NCBI GenBank assembly: GCA_938039195.1
Contig: CALHVK010000047.1
Location: 1-44,053 of the forward strand
Source of the DNA: an uncultured Carnobacteriaceae bacterium
GTDB taxonomy: Bacteria > Bacillota > Bacilli > Lactobacillales > Aerococcaceae
DNA length: 44,053 nucleotides
Reading direction: 5' to 3'
In this document: positions 1 through 8,003 of the stretch, piece by piece
Numbering within the stretch: position 1 is the first letter of the stretch
Layout of the letters: each line of letters starts with the position of its first letter
Position numbers and translations under genes: made by a program
Notes under the pieces: generated by a model
What the model saw: the letters and a program-made list of their open reading frames with translations, nothing else
Told to the model about the DNA's origin: nothing
Database searches by the model: none

Positions 1-822
1 AATTGTTTTGATAGAAGCGGTGATGTAACCAACATCTCCAACCATTAAGTAATCACGACTAATTGGTTTTGGTGAGAAAATACCAACATCTACAACATCA
101 AAAGTCTTTCCATTACTCATTAATTGAATCTTATCACCAGGTTTTACAATACCGTTTTGAATACGGACGTTTAATACAACCCCGCGATACGCATCATAAA
201 TTGAGTCGAAAATCAACGCTTGTAAAGGCGCTTCTAAGTCGCCAGTTGGTGCAGGAATCTTTTCAACAATTTGTTCTAGGATTTCTGGAATCCCGATACC
301 GACTTTTGCACTAGCAAGAACCGCTTCACTCGCATCAATACCAATTACATCTTCGATTTCTGTACGAACACGTTCAGGGTCCGCCGCTGGAAGGTCAATT
401 TTATTAATGACTGGTAAGATTTCTAAGTCATTGTCAATCGCTAGATAAACGTTAGCTAATGTTTGTGCTTCAATCCCTTGAGCAGCATCTACTACAAGAA
501 TCGCTCCTTCGCAGGCTGCTAAGCTTCGTGATACTTCATACGAGAAGTCCACGTGCCCAGGAGTGTCGATTAAGTGGAAAATATATTCCGTACCGTCTTT
601 AGCATCATACGTCAATTCAACGGCATTTAATTTAATGGTAATCCCACGTTCTCTTTCAAGATCCATTGAGTCTAATAATTGGTCTTGCATTTCACGATCA
701 GCCACTGTATCTGTCGCTTGTAAAATACGGTCGGCCAAAGTAGATTTCCCATGGTCGATATGCGCAATAATCGAGAAGTTTCGAATGCGCTTCTGTCTTT
801 CTTTCATTTCTTCTAAATTCAT
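1..822 (-). CDS. lepA: Elongation factor 4 (LepA), 5' part, cut by the window edge
   Basis: This is the N-terminal 274 codons of the ribosome-associated GTPase LepA/EF4, which back-translocates stalled ribosomes and supports translation under ionic stress. The reverse strand reads MNLEEMKERQKRIRNFSI and then the G1 loop A-H-I-D-H-G-K-S at residues 20-27. An R-G-I-T switch follows near residue 59, D-T-P-G-H is at 86-90 and an N-K-I-D motif lies near residue 140. The frame is open to base 1, so domain II and the EF4-specific C-terminus lie outside the window. The start is the ATG at 820-822, preceded by an AAGGAG-like site. mgtE ends 52 bases upstream with no clear terminator between, so the two may be cotranscribed. 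Identification is from the order of motifs and the characteristic LepA N-terminus. Confidence 0.97.
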   Translation of the reverse strand, partial: MNLEEMKERQKRIRNFSIIAHIDHGKSTLADRILQATDTVADREMQDQLLDSMDLERERGITIKLNAVELTYDAKDGTEYIFHLIDTPGHVDFSYEVSRSLAACEGAILVVDAAQGIEAQTLANVYLAIDNDLEILPVINKIDLPAADPERVRTEIEDVIGIDASEAVLASAKVGIGIPEILEQIVEKIPAPTGDLEAPLQALIFDSIYDAYRGVVLNVRIQNGIVKPGDKIQLMSNGKTFDVVDVGIFSPKPISRDYLMVGDVGYITASIKTI

Positions 823-874
823 GAATAACTCCTTCAATACACTACTACGTTAAAATTCAAATCATTTTATCAAA

Positions 875-2206
875 TTACATTAATAACGGCAAGAACAATT
901 CAGCTAAGTATAAGAAAATAAAGAATCCTAATACGTCAGTTGCTGTTGTTACAAAAATCGTTGATGAAATGGCTGGGTCTAAATTTAGTTTCTTCAAGAA
1001 TAAAGGAACGAAGAAGCCGAAGAACGCCCCTACCATTAGGTTCATTGCCATTGCTAAAATGACAATAATCGATAAGAAAAAGTTATGATATGGAATGTAT
1101 AGCGCTACAGCGGCGAAAATCCCTGTAATAATCCCATTGACTAATCCTAGCCAGATTTCGTTTAATACATACTTCTTGTCTTTTTCCCATGTTAATTGAC
1201 CAATTGCAACCTCTTGAATCACCAAGGCTAATGTTTGAGAAGCGGAGTTTCCACCCATCCCAGTAATAATCGGCATTGCAACCGCAAGTACGACGACTTG
1301 TTCAATTGTATCTTGGAATAAACCAACAACCGCACTCGCCATAAAAGCTGTAATTAAGTTAATTAATAGCCAAGGTGTCCGTTTTTGAATCGATTCTTTA
1401 AAAGGACCACCGATTCGTTCGGTTCCTTCAACCCCGCTGATTAATAACATATCTTCGTGATGCTCTTCTTGTAAGACATGAACGATATCATCGATTGTAA
1501 TAATTCCTAATAGTACGTTATGCTTATTAACTACAGGAACAACAGATAAGTCATATTTAGTTGAAATACGAGCTACTTCTTCTTGGTCCTCTTCTGGCAA
1601 AACAGAAATGATATTCGTATGCATCACGTCATGTAAACTCTCATCTAGATCATGAATAAATAAATCGCGAATATCAATCCAACCGATTAATTTTCTTTGT
1701 AAGCTAGTCACAAAAATAATGTTAATAACTTCAGAGTTTGGTGAAATTTCTCTTAACTTCGATAATGTTTCTTCAACCGTTAAGTGCTCTTTAACCGTGA
1801 TATACTCTGTTGTCATGATCCCTCCGGCAGTATCCGGAGCGTAATTTAACATCGTTTGAATCGCATCTTGAGAACTTTGTTTCATCATTTTGAGGTAACG
1901 TTTGCGAATCCCTACTGGTAAATTCCCTAAAATATCCACGACATCATCGTTTGACATTTGTTGGAACAATAGAATTACCCGTCTAAATGGGAGTTTCTCA
2001 AGCATCCGTAATTGGAAATCAGGTTCGGCAACTTCCAAAATAGAAGCTAATCTTGTATTAGAGATAGAAAACATGAAATCTTTTAAGACATCATCATCCA
2101 CTTCTTCTAAAGCCAAAGCGATATCAATTGGATAATTCTCGTTAAAAAGTTCTCTAATTTTCTTAATATCTTTATTAGAGACAATTTGTGCAATATTATC
2201 TTTCAT
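875..2206 (-). CDS. mgtE: Magnesium transporter MgtE
   Basis: This is a 443-residue MgtE-family Mg2+ channel. It has an acidic alpha-helical N-domain (residues about 1-125), a CBS-domain pair (about 130-250, where cytosolic Mg2+ binds and closes the channel) and a C-terminal membrane domain with about five helices. The family's pore signature is visible in the segment MPIITGMGGNSASQ. The open frame extends eight codons further upstream, but AGGAG ends seven bases before the ATG at 2206, so that start is preferred. The 5' leader from the predicted promoter is only about 25-30 bases, too short for the M-box riboswitch that controls many Gram-positive mgtE genes. Control is therefore probably post-translational through the CBS gate. 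Confidence 0.95.
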   Translation of the reverse strand: MKDNIAQIVSNKDIKKIRELFNENYPIDIALALEEVDDDVLKDFMFSISNTRLASILEVAEPDFQLRMLEKLPFRRVILLFQQMSNDDVVDILGNLPVGIRKRYLKMMKQSSQDAIQTMLNYAPDTAGGIMTTEYITVKEHLTVEETLSKLREISPNSEVINIIFVTSLQRKLIGWIDIRDLFIHDLDESLHDVMHTNIISVLPEEDQEEVARISTKYDLSVVPVVNKHNVLLGIITIDDIVHVLQEEHHEDMLLISGVEGTERIGGPFKESIQKRTPWLLINLITAFMASAVVGLFQDTIEQVVVLAVAMPIITGMGGNSASQTLALVIQEVAIGQLTWEKDKKYVLNEIWLGLVNGIITGIFAAVALYIPYHNFFLSIIVILAMAMNLMVGAFFGFFVPLFLKKLNLDPAISSTIFVTTATDVLGFFIFLYLAELFLPLLM

Positions 2207-2237
2207 GACTCTTCTCCTTTCTGTTTCCAATAGTACC

Positions 2238-2267
2238 AGTATAGCATAAATACCGCTCTATCAACAA
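2238..2267 (-). promoter_or_regulatory. Predicted sigma-A promoter of mgtE
   Basis: On the minus strand an extended -10 (TGC-TATACT; hexamer at 2238-2243) lies 18 bases downstream of TTGTTG (2262-2267). An alternative -35 TTGATA at 2259-2264 would give a 15-base spacer. It abuts the divergent promoter at 2268-2296. Confidence 0.6.
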
Positions 2268-2296
2268 TTCACAAGGGATCAGAATTAGGTTATAAT
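2268..2296 (+). promoter_or_regulatory. Predicted sigma-A promoter of the cupin gene
   Basis: The -35 TTCACA (2268-2273) and the perfect -10 TATAAT (2291-2296) are separated by 17 bases. The start codon follows 28 bases after the -10. Confidence 0.75.
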
Positions 2297-2324
2297 AGAA
2301 CTAATAAGCGAAAGGAGGATTATT

Positions 2325-2819
2325 ATGAAAACGAAACAAGAATGGATTGACGAATTAGAATTAGAACCGCATGTTGAAGGTGGTTATTTTAGACAGACTT
2401 ATAAAGCTGTAGAGACTGTAGAATTAAACAATCACCGCATTCGCGCTTTATCCACTTCTATATTATTCTTATTATCGAGCAATAATCCTTCCCACTTTCA
2501 TTTACTCTCATCCGATGAAATTTGGTACTATCATTTCGGCCATGCTTTAACCGTTCATATGATTCATCCAAATGGTGTTTATGAAGCTGTTGAAATCGGA
2601 CCAGGAGTTGGGCAAAAACTTCAATTTACAGTCCCTGCTGGTGTGATTTTTGGTTCAACGATTGAATCAAACAATGTAGAAGACTTTGCAATAGTAAGTT
2701 GTAGCGTTACACCTGGTTTTGAATATGAAGACTTTAAACTCTATACACAAGATGAACTACTAGAAAAATTTCCTGAACACGCACAGATTATTCGTCGTCT
2801 AGCAGTCACTACTAAATAA
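2325..2819 (+). CDS. Cupin-fold protein of the DUF985 (COG3542) type
   Basis: This is a 164-residue soluble protein. It begins with a helical segment containing E-P-H-V-E-G-G-Y-F-R-Q-T, the hallmark of the DUF985 cupin family. It continues as a single double-stranded beta-helix with S-H-F-H and E-I-W-Y-Y-H-F-G motifs whose His and Glu residues resemble cupin metal ligands, and ends with V-P-A-G-V-I-F-G. No enzymatic role is established for the family, so function is left open; sugar- or small-ligand-related roles would be speculation. It has its own consensus promoter, a strong AAAGGAGG site (2311-2318) six bases before the ATG, and a terminator directly after the stop. It is therefore a single-gene unit divergent from mgtE. 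Confidence 0.85.
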   Translation: MKTKQEWIDELELEPHVEGGYFRQTYKAVETVELNNHRIRALSTSILFLLSSNNPSHFHLLSSDEIWYYHFGHALTVHMIHPNGVYEAVEIGPGVGQKLQFTVPAGVIFGSTIESNNVEDFAIVSCSVTPGFEYEDFKLYTQDELLEKFPEHAQIIRRLAVTTK

Positions 2820-2827
2820 GCAAAAAA

Positions 2828-2864
2828 ATAGAACTTAGCAATGAATATGCTAAGTTCTATTTTA
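2828..2864. terminator. Bidirectional rho-independent terminator between the cupin gene and dnaJ
   Basis: A perfect 13-bp stem (2828-2840 with 2848-2860) and a 7-base loop are followed by TTTAATTT on the plus strand and by a run of A (T on the minus strand) on the other side. It serves the converging cupin and dnaJ transcripts. Confidence 0.9.
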
Positions 2865-2866
2865 AT

Positions 2867-4057
2867 TTATTCAAATGTATCTTTAAATGCATTCTTCATT
2901 TTGTCGAATAAATTCTCTTCGCTGTTATGAAGTGTTGTTCCTTCCTCGCTAGCAAATACTTGTAGAGCTTGTCTTTGCTTATCTGTTAGTTTCTTAGGAG
3001 TGTCTACGATGACTTCAACATGTTGATCTCCATTTCCAGTTCCACGAAGTTTTGGAGCACCTTTACCACGTAAGCGTAAAATTGTACCTGATTGTGTTCC
3101 AGCAGGTACTTTCAATTTCACTTTACCGTGTACAGTTGGTACATCCACTTCGTCTCCAAGAGCTGCTTGGGCGAAGTTAACATGAAGTTGATAATAAATA
3201 TCTGCTCCTTGTCGTTTGAATGTCTTACTTTGTCCTACACGGAAGATGACATAAAGGTCACCATAAGGTCCACCATTAATTCCCACTTCACCTTGTCCTT
3301 GAAGACGCATTTGGTTTCCATCTTCAACACCAGCTGGTACTTTTACTTTAACCTTATGAGTTTCATCTACTTGACCATGACCATGACAAGTTGGACATTT
3401 TTCTTTAATTTCTTGTCCAGTTCCATGACACACATCACAAGTTGTTTGACTCATCATACGTCCAAATGGTGTATTTCTTTCGACATTAATCACGCCAGAG
3501 CCATGACATTTTGAACATGTTGTAGGACTCGTTCCAGGTTTAGCACCCGTTCCGTGGCATGTTTGACATTCGTCGCTACGATGGTAATGAATTGTTTCTT
3601 CTTTCCCGAAGATAGCTTCTTCAAATGTTAAATCCATGACATATTGAAGGTCTGCTCCTTGACGTGGCATGTTCGCACGATTACTATGACCGCCTCCGCC
3701 ACCGAAGAAACTACTAAAGATATCTTCGAATCCACCAGTAAAGTTCCCATTACCGCCAAATCCTCCGAATCCTTCAAATCCACTGAATCCATCAAATCCA
3801 CCACCGAAACCTCCACCGCTAAATCCAGAATTTGGATCGTAAGAAGCATGTCCATATTGATCATAAGCAGCACGTTTTTGTGCGTCGCCTAAGATTTCAT
3901 AAGCTTCAGCAATTTCTTTGAATTTTTCATCTGCTCCAGGTTCTTTATTAATATCTGGATGGTATTTTTTAGATAATTTACGATAAGCTTTCTTAATATC
4001 TGCTTCAGAGGCATCTTTTGATACGCCTAAAATTTCATATAAATCTCTTTTGGCCAC
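2867..4057 (-). CDS. dnaJ: Chaperone protein DnaJ (Hsp40)
   Basis: This is a 396-residue type I J-protein that delivers unfolded clients to DnaK and stimulates its ATPase. The J domain (1-70) has H-P-D at residues 33-35. A Gly/Phe-rich linker runs to about residue 125. The zinc-binding region has four C-x-x-C-x-G-x-G-type repeats (CQTCHGTG, CSKCHGSG, CDVCHGTG, CPTCHGHG), followed by the two beta-barrel substrate-binding domains and a C-terminal dimer region. All eight zinc cysteines are present and the length is normal. It is the last gene of the hrcA-grpE-dnaK-dnaJ operon, 89 bases after dnaK, and ends at the terminator at 2828-2864. Confidence 0.98.
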   Translation of the reverse strand: MAKRDLYEILGVSKDASEADIKKAYRKLSKKYHPDINKEPGADEKFKEIAEAYEILGDAQKRAAYDQYGHASYDPNSGFSGGGFGGGFDGFSGFEGFGGFGGNGNFTGGFEDIFSSFFGGGGGHSNRANMPRQGADLQYVMDLTFEEAIFGKEETIHYHRSDECQTCHGTGAKPGTSPTTCSKCHGSGVINVERNTPFGRMMSQTTCDVCHGTGQEIKEKCPTCHGHGQVDETHKVKVKVPAGVEDGNQMRLQGQGEVGINGGPYGDLYVIFRVGQSKTFKRQGADIYYQLHVNFAQAALGDEVDVPTVHGKVKLKVPAGTQSGTILRLRGKGAPKLRGTGNGDQHVEVIVDTPKKLTDKQRQALQVFASEEGTTLHNSEENLFDKMKNAFKDTFE

Positions 4058-4098
4058 TGAATTGCCCCTCCTTTTCTTTCATAGTTTACAAAGGATAT

Positions 4099-4129
4099 GG
4101 GCGTAAGGCCACTAAGTAGTCTTACACCC
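4099..4129 (-). other. Hairpin in the dnaK-dnaJ intergenic gap
   Basis: On the minus strand GGGTGTAAG (4121-4129) pairs with CTTACGCCC (4099-4107), nine pairs including one G-U, with a 13-base loop. No U-run follows, so it does not look like an intrinsic terminator. It could be an mRNA processing or stabilising hairpin that sets dnaK and dnaJ levels apart; this is inference. Confidence 0.5.
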
Positions 4130-4146
4130 TATCAATTTAGCAAATA

Positions 4147-5982
4147 TTAGTCTACTTCTTCGAAGTCAGCGTCAACAACGCCATCGTTATTTGAAGATGC
4201 TTGTTCTGTTGGACCTTCTTGAGAAGCACCTGCTGCTTGTTGAGCTGCGGCAGCTTGTTCATAAAGTTTAACAGTTAAGTTTTGTACAACTTCATTTAAA
4301 GCGTCGCGTTTTACTTTCATTGCTTCTAAGTCATTTGCTTCCACAGCAGCTTTTAATTCATCACGAGCTGATTCAGCTTTTTGAACATCACTAGCATCTA
4401 CTTTACCTTCTAAATCTTTCAATGTTTTATCAACAGTGAAGATTAATTGGTCAACTTCGTTACGTAAATCTACTTCTTCTTTACGTTTTTTATCTGCTTC
4501 AGCATTTGCTTCTGCATCTTTCACCATACGTTCGATTTCTTCATCTGATAAACCTGAAGAAGATTTGATTGTAATAGCTTGTTCTTTACCAGTTCCTAAA
4601 TCTTTAGCACGAACATTTACAATACCGTTTTTATCGATATCGAATGTTACTTCGATTTGTGGCACACCACGAGGAGCAGCTGGAATGTCTGTCAATTGGA
4701 AGCGACCTAAAGTCTTGTTATCTGCTGCCATTGGACGTTCACCTTGTAATACGTGTACGTCTACTGCTGGTTGATTATCTGCAGCTGTTGAGAATACTTG
4801 TGATTTGCTTGTTGGGATTGTAGTGTTACGGTCGATTAATTTTGTGAACACTCCACCCATTGTTTCAATACCAAGTGATAATGGTGTTACGTCTAATAAT
4901 ACGATGTCTTTCACATCACCAGAGATAACTCCACCTTGGATAGCAGCACCCATAGCTACTACTTCGTCTGGGTTCACTGATTTGTTTGGTTCTTTACCAG
5001 TTTCGTTACGAACAGCTTCAACAACTGCAGGAATACGAGTTGATCCACCAACTAATAATACTTGGTCGATGTCTGAAGCTGATAAACCTGCGTCAGCTAA
5101 TGCACGACGAACTGGTTCTTTTGTACGTTCTACTAAATCTGCAGTTAATTGTTCAAATTTAGCACGAGTTAAAGTTACTTCTAAGTGTAATGGGCCAGCT
5201 GCACCAGCAGAAATGAATGGTAAGCTGATTTGTGTTTGAGATACACCTGATAAGTCTTTCTTAGCTTTTTCAGCAGCATCTTTCAAACGTTGCATAGCCA
5301 TTTTATCGCTTGATAAATCAATACCGTTATCGCGTTGGAATTCTTCTACTAAGAAATCAATGATTTTTTGGTCGAAGTCATCCCCACCAAGATGGTTATC
5401 ACCAGCTGTTGATAATACGTCGAATACGCCATCTCCTAATTCAAGGATAGATACGTCGAATGTACCACCACCAAGGTCGAATACTAAGATTTTTTCTTCG
5501 TGGTCAACTTTGTCTAAACCATATGCAAGAGCTGCTGCTGTTGGTTCGTTAACGATACGTTCAACTTCTAAACCAGCGATACGACCAGCGTCTTTAGTTG
5601 CTTGACGTTGTGCATCGTTGAAGTATGCAGGTACTGTAATAACTGCTTTTTCAACTTTTTCTCCAAGATATTCTTCAGCATAACCTTTTAAGTATTGTAG
5701 AATCATAGCTGAAATTTCTTGTGGTGTATAAGATTTACCTTCGATTTCTACTTTATATCCTGTTTCACCCATATGACGTTTAATTGAAGAAATTGTATTT
5801 GGGTTTGTTACAGCTTGACGTTTTGCAACTTCACCTACTTGAATTTCTCCATTTTTGAACGCTACAACAGATGGTGTTGTACGGTTTCCTTCTGGGTTTG
5901 CAATAATTTTTGCTTCGTTACCTTCTAAAACAGCTACTGCTGAGTTTGTTGTTCCTAAGTCAATACCAATAATTTTACTCAT
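4147..5982 (-). CDS. dnaK: Chaperone protein DnaK (Hsp70)
   Basis: This is a 611-residue Hsp70 that binds hydrophobic segments of unfolded proteins in an ATP-regulated cycle with DnaJ and GrpE. The N-terminus MSKIIGIDLGTTNSAVAVLE carries phosphate-1. The F-D-L-G-G-G-T-F-D-V-S phosphate-2 motif and the G-G-S-T-R-I-P adenosine motif are also present. The N-terminal domain lacks the extra segment of Gram-negative DnaK, as usual in Firmicutes. The conserved linker leads to a beta-sandwich substrate domain with E-I-E-R-M-V-K-D-A-E-A and a helical lid ending in D-A-D-F-E-E-V-D. The ATG is preceded by AGGAGTGA. It is third in the HrcA-controlled operon, 49 bases after grpE. Confidence 0.99.
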   Translation of the reverse strand: MSKIIGIDLGTTNSAVAVLEGNEAKIIANPEGNRTTPSVVAFKNGEIQVGEVAKRQAVTNPNTISSIKRHMGETGYKVEIEGKSYTPQEISAMILQYLKGYAEEYLGEKVEKAVITVPAYFNDAQRQATKDAGRIAGLEVERIVNEPTAAALAYGLDKVDHEEKILVFDLGGGTFDVSILELGDGVFDVLSTAGDNHLGGDDFDQKIIDFLVEEFQRDNGIDLSSDKMAMQRLKDAAEKAKKDLSGVSQTQISLPFISAGAAGPLHLEVTLTRAKFEQLTADLVERTKEPVRRALADAGLSASDIDQVLLVGGSTRIPAVVEAVRNETGKEPNKSVNPDEVVAMGAAIQGGVISGDVKDIVLLDVTPLSLGIETMGGVFTKLIDRNTTIPTSKSQVFSTAADNQPAVDVHVLQGERPMAADNKTLGRFQLTDIPAAPRGVPQIEVTFDIDKNGIVNVRAKDLGTGKEQAITIKSSSGLSDEEIERMVKDAEANAEADKKRKEEVDLRNEVDQLIFTVDKTLKDLEGKVDASDVQKAESARDELKAAVEANDLEAMKVKRDALNEVVQNLTVKLYEQAAAAQQAAGASQEGPTEQASSNNDGVVDADFEEVD

Positions 5983-6031
5983 ATTTAATTCACTCCTATT
6001 ATTTAAATTTATTATTTTAAAATTTTTCTAC

Positions 6032-6586
6032 TTATTGCGCTACGATAACCATTGCTGGTCGTAATACGCGATCTTTTAATTTGTATCCTTTTTGATACAC
6101 TTGAACCACTTGATCTGCTTCTTGCCCCTCTTCTACTGGAACAGTTTGAACGGCGTGATGTAATGTTGGATCAAACGGTTGATTTAAAGCATCGATTTCT
6201 TCGATTCCTTCTTCTTTTAGTGCATAAAGGAAACTTTCATACACCATCTCAATACCTTTCTTTAGGTTTTGAGCTTCTTCTGATTCACTTGGAGAAGCAA
6301 TAGCTCTCTCAAGGTTATCAATCACATTTAATAAGTTTTGTGCAAGACTTTGACTGCGATATTTTGCAGCATCTTGTCTTTCTTTTGCATTTCTCTTTTG
6401 GATATTCGATATTTCAGCAGATAGTCGATATACTTGATCATTCAACTTCTCTACTTCTTGTTGTAATTTCTCTTCATTCGTAAGTTCTGTTGTAGTTTCT
6501 TCAGTAACTTCTTCTTGAGGAGTTTCATCTGCAACATTTTTTTCTTCTTTTAATTCTTCTTTAGTGTTTTGTTCGTTTGCTTCCAA
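6032..6586 (-). CDS. grpE: Nucleotide exchange factor GrpE
   Basis: This is a 184-residue cofactor that releases ADP from DnaK. The first 45 residues are a Glu/Thr-rich disordered tail, followed by a long coiled-coil helix (about 45-85) typical of the GrpE dimer. The C-terminal beta domain contains the G-I-E-M-V-Y and H-H-A-V-Q-T-V-P motifs and ends with G-Y-K-L-K-D-R-V-L-R-P-A-M-V. The start is an unusual TTG (6584-6586), eight bases after AAGGAG; no in-frame ATG gives a fitting protein. hrcA ends 17 bases upstream. Confidence 0.96.
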   Translation of the reverse strand: MEANEQNTKEELKEEKNVADETPQEEVTEETTTELTNEEKLQQEVEKLNDQVYRLSAEISNIQKRNAKERQDAAKYRSQSLAQNLLNVIDNLERAIASPSESEEAQNLKKGIEMVYESFLYALKEEGIEEIDALNQPFDPTLHHAVQTVPVEEGQEADQVVQVYQKGYKLKDRVLRPAMVIVAQ

Positions 6587-6603
6587 GATTTCATCTCCTT
6601 ACT

Positions 6604-7647
6604 TTATAAGTTACGATAATAATCTGCTATCGTGGTTGCTAACTCTTCCCTGAGTCCTTTTACAATTGATAATACATTCGAATACGGCATATTCTTTGGT
6701 CCAAGAAGAGCAATCATTCCTGTATCTTGGTTTGGCGTTTCGTAACTAGCAGTTACCAAACTAAAGTCCCCAAGTAACGGATGATCCATTTCTGAGCCGA
6801 GTCTAATTTGAATATCTTGATGATCATTTGTTACTAATTGATGTAACTTATTTTGATCATCCATCAATTGATAAATTTCTTTAAGCTGATCTACATTCGC
6901 ATGATGGTCAAAGTAATTGAGTAAATACCTTCTTCCAGCCACATGCATTCGATCTTGTTCAAATTGGTTCATCATCTCTTGAATCACTTTGACAATTTGA
7001 ATTTGAGAATTCATATAACGAGTCATAAGAATTGGTAAATCCGTCTTCAGTCGTTTGGCAACGACATCTAATGGTAAACCAATCAATTCATCATTGATGA
7101 TGCGAACCACTTTATCTAAATCACTATCGTCAATCGTTCCTGGAATTGTATAGACTTTATTTTCGACTAACCCATTACTGATGACTACGATTGCCATCAC
7201 TTGATTTGGGTTCAATCGAACAAGTCTAAAACCAGATAACATTGCGCTTTTCACTTCAGGTCCAATAGAAATTGCTGTGTAATTCGTTAATGTTGCTAAT
7301 ATGTCAGCAGATAAACGAAATACATCTTGAATTTCTAATGTTGACTGTTGAAAAACTTCTCGAATTTGATTTCGAACGCTTAAAGAAACTTGATGCTTTT
7401 GTCCGGGTAAGATGTAATCAATATAGTAACGATACCCTTTATTCGAAGGGATTCGTCCAGAAGAAGTATGGTTTTTTTCAAGATATCCCATTTCTTCTAA
7501 TTTCATCATCTCATTACGAATCGTTGCCGAACTAAACGGTAATTCAGCAACTTCCATTAATTTTTTAGACCCGACCGGCTCCAAAGTTTCCGTATATAAT
7601 TGTATGATTAATTGTAAGATTAGCAATTGTCTATTGGTTAACATCAT
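6604..7647 (-). CDS. hrcA: Heat-inducible transcription repressor HrcA
   Basis: This is a repressor of about 347 residues that binds CIRCE operators and is kept active by GroEL in the known systems. It has an N-terminal winged helix (L-T-N-R-Q through G-Y-L-E-K-N-H-T-S-S-G-R-I-P) and a GAF-like dimerisation domain, ending in L-R-E-E-L-A-T-T-I-A-D-Y-Y. Two adjacent ATG codons (7645-7647 and 7642-7644) follow AGAGGTGA, and a GTG at 7653 overlaps that site and is unlikely to be used. It is the first gene of the operon, directly downstream of a CIRCE element, so it represses itself together with grpE, dnaK and dnaJ. Confidence 0.97.
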   Translation of the reverse strand: MMLTNRQLLILQLIIQLYTETLEPVGSKKLMEVAELPFSSATIRNEMMKLEEMGYLEKNHTSSGRIPSNKGYRYYIDYILPGQKHQVSLSVRNQIREVFQQSTLEIQDVFRLSADILATLTNYTAISIGPEVKSAMLSGFRLVRLNPNQVMAIVVISNGLVENKVYTIPGTIDDSDLDKVVRIINDELIGLPLDVVAKRLKTDLPILMTRYMNSQIQIVKVIQEMMNQFEQDRMHVAGRRYLLNYFDHHANVDQLKEIYQLMDDQNKLHQLVTNDHQDIQIRLGSEMDHPLLGDFSLVTASYETPNQDTGMIALLGPKNMPYSNVLSIVKGLREELATTIADYYRNL

Positions 7648-7659
7648 AGTCACCTCTCT

Positions 7660-7686
7660 TTAGCACTTGACTAAGACGAGTGCTAA
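7660..7686 (-). promoter_or_regulatory. CIRCE operator (HrcA binding site)
   Basis: Read on the minus strand it is TTAGCACTC, nine bases, AAGTGCTAA. The consensus inverted repeat is TTAGCACTC-N9-GAGTGCTAA, so one base of the distal arm deviates. It lies just downstream of the predicted -10 and ends a few bases before the hrcA ribosome binding site, so bound HrcA would block initiation or early elongation. Confidence 0.96.
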
Positions 7687-7696
7687 CCACATTCAT

Positions 7697-7725
7697 AATT
7701 TATCACATTGGTCAAATTAAGTCAA
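7697..7725 (-). promoter_or_regulatory. Predicted sigma-A promoter of the hrcA operon
   Basis: The -35 TTGACT (7720-7725) is followed after 17 bases by TAAATT (7697-7702), which is preceded by TGA (extended -10). The weak -10 is compensated by a good -35 and the TG extension. CIRCE lies immediately downstream. Confidence 0.7.
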
Positions 7726-8003
7726 GGCAAAAATACTCAGACTTAAGACTGATTTTCAGTTTAATATTTTCTAGTACTGCAGATGTATAACGCTTATAAA
7801 ATTAATGATTCTAGCACCTTATGTAATTTGTAATTAAGATTCTTCCGAAAATTTTTATCCATATGAACGTCAAACATCAAACAAAAATAAAACGTCATAA
7901 TTCCCTTTGAAAGGAAAAACAATAATTTCATATTCCTATGCAAATTTTCGTCATTTCCATTTTAATTTCATAAATAAAAGAATAAAAAAGGAAAGGATTA
8001 ATT
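7726..8003. other. AT-rich intergenic stretch with no gene seen
   Basis: Together with the hrcA control region this is about 350 bases without a gene. It is markedly AT-rich and has stop codons in all frames. I see no tRNA, riboswitch or strong terminator. A weak promoter for the gene at 8004 may be TTGAAA (7907-7912) with TATTCC (7931-7936), but this is poor. AAAGGA at the right end, six bases before the ATG at 8004, is a good ribosome binding site. Confidence 0.5.

Noticed and set aside
2207..2240. M-box riboswitch upstream of mgtE
   Set aside because: The leader is far too short.
3092..5605. Long plus-strand open frames opposite dnaJ and dnaK
   Set aside because: They are shadows of strongly coding minus-strand genes, have no ribosome binding sites and show unnatural compositions.
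7860..7960. Short CGTCA-containing repeats in the AT-rich gap
   Set aside because: The copies are 5-8 bases long, irregularly spaced, and expected by chance in AT-rich DNA.
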